Assembly (NCBI GenBank): GCA_016929205.1
Contig: JAFGJF010000183.1
Location: 1-15,253 of the forward strand
Length of the DNA: 15,253 nt
Reading direction: 5' to 3'
Source of the DNA: Anaerolineae bacterium
GTDB lineage: Bacteria; Chloroflexota; Anaerolineae; JAFGEY01
A program made the translations under genes and the position numbers. Shown piece by piece: positions 15,192 through 15,253 of the stretch. The notes beneath the pieces were generated by a model, which did not search any database, had not been told where the DNA came from, and saw only the letters and a list, made by a program, of their open reading frames with translations. The first letter of the stretch is position 1. Every line of letters begins with the position of its first letter.

Positions 15192-15215
15192 CAAACGATC
15201 AAAATCCTCTATAAT
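15188..15215 (+). promoter_or_regulatory. Consensus promoter of the tRNA gene
   Basis: Exact TTGACA (15188-15193), a 16-bp spacer and exact TATAAT (15210-15215). The start would be near 15222, nine bases before the tRNA. The -35 box overlaps the NUDIX stop codon (15189-15191). Confidence 0.85.
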
Positions 15216-15230
15216 CAACCATTGTGAATT

Positions 15231-15253
15231 GGGCGGTTAGCTCAGTTGGTTAG
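15231..15253 (+). tRNA. tRNA gene, 5' part only (isotype not visible)
   Basis: GGGCGGT is the acceptor 5' strand, followed by TA, then GCTC and the D-loop AGTTGGTTA, a standard tRNA start. The window ends in the D-arm, before the anticodon, so the amino acid cannot be read. Confidence 0.88.

Noticed and set aside
1..15253. Mobile elements, CRISPR arrays or prophage
   Set aside because: No transposase, integrase, terminal repeats or regularly spaced repeats were seen.

Overview
The window looks like a chromosomal segment of a Chloroflexota bacterium, probably Anaerolineae-like (inference). The best clue is the lipoprotein start at the left edge. Its charged Val/Lys/Glu linker ends in VTATPLPP and leads into a 'SPILAGLVAAGELPPLDERLP' segment, which is typical of solute-binding lipoproteins of that phylum. 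Genes are tightly packed, promoters are sigma70-like, and there are no insertion sequences, phage genes or CRISPR arrays. Much of the gene content is housekeeping (uvrA, argS, a tRNA).

Layout. (1) Minus strand, 1-1710: a LacI-family regulator with a consensus promoter flanked by palindromes, and downstream of it the start of an ABC-transporter solute-binding lipoprotein, cut by the window edge. This looks like a locally regulated uptake locus. (2) Plus strand, 1833-5638: a nucleotidyltransferase-domain protein whose stop codon overlaps the GTG start of a divergent uvrA. (3) 5635-7988: an ABC-F ATPase preceded by a promoter, a 20-codon leader ORF, a possible antiterminator and two intrinsic terminators. 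This is the layout of ribosome-mediated, drug-inducible attenuation. A 13-bp-stem terminator closes the unit. (4) 8041-11905: a two-gene operon with its own promoter and terminator, encoding an ECF sigma factor and a 1026-residue protein that I read as a miniature beta-beta' fusion RNA polymerase. (5) 11969-12920: a promoter, a long leader with a possible structured RNA, and a stand-alone pyruvate-kinase C-terminal-domain protein. (6) 12941-15191: argS and a NUDIX hydrolase, 3 bp apart. (7) 15188-15253: a consensus promoter and the first 23 nt of a tRNA.

The main discovery candidate is the sigma/mini-polymerase operon. The protein keeps both catalytic halves: the beta-type lysine pair K311/K319 and the beta'-type NADFDGD Mg-binding loop with D734, D736 and D738. 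It also keeps the sigma-binding clamp helices and the bridge helix. It lacks most of the beta lobes, the whole beta flap, the N-terminal beta' zinc ribbon, the lid/rudder and everything from the trigger loop onward. All alignments were made by eye from remembered family sequences; no database search was possible.
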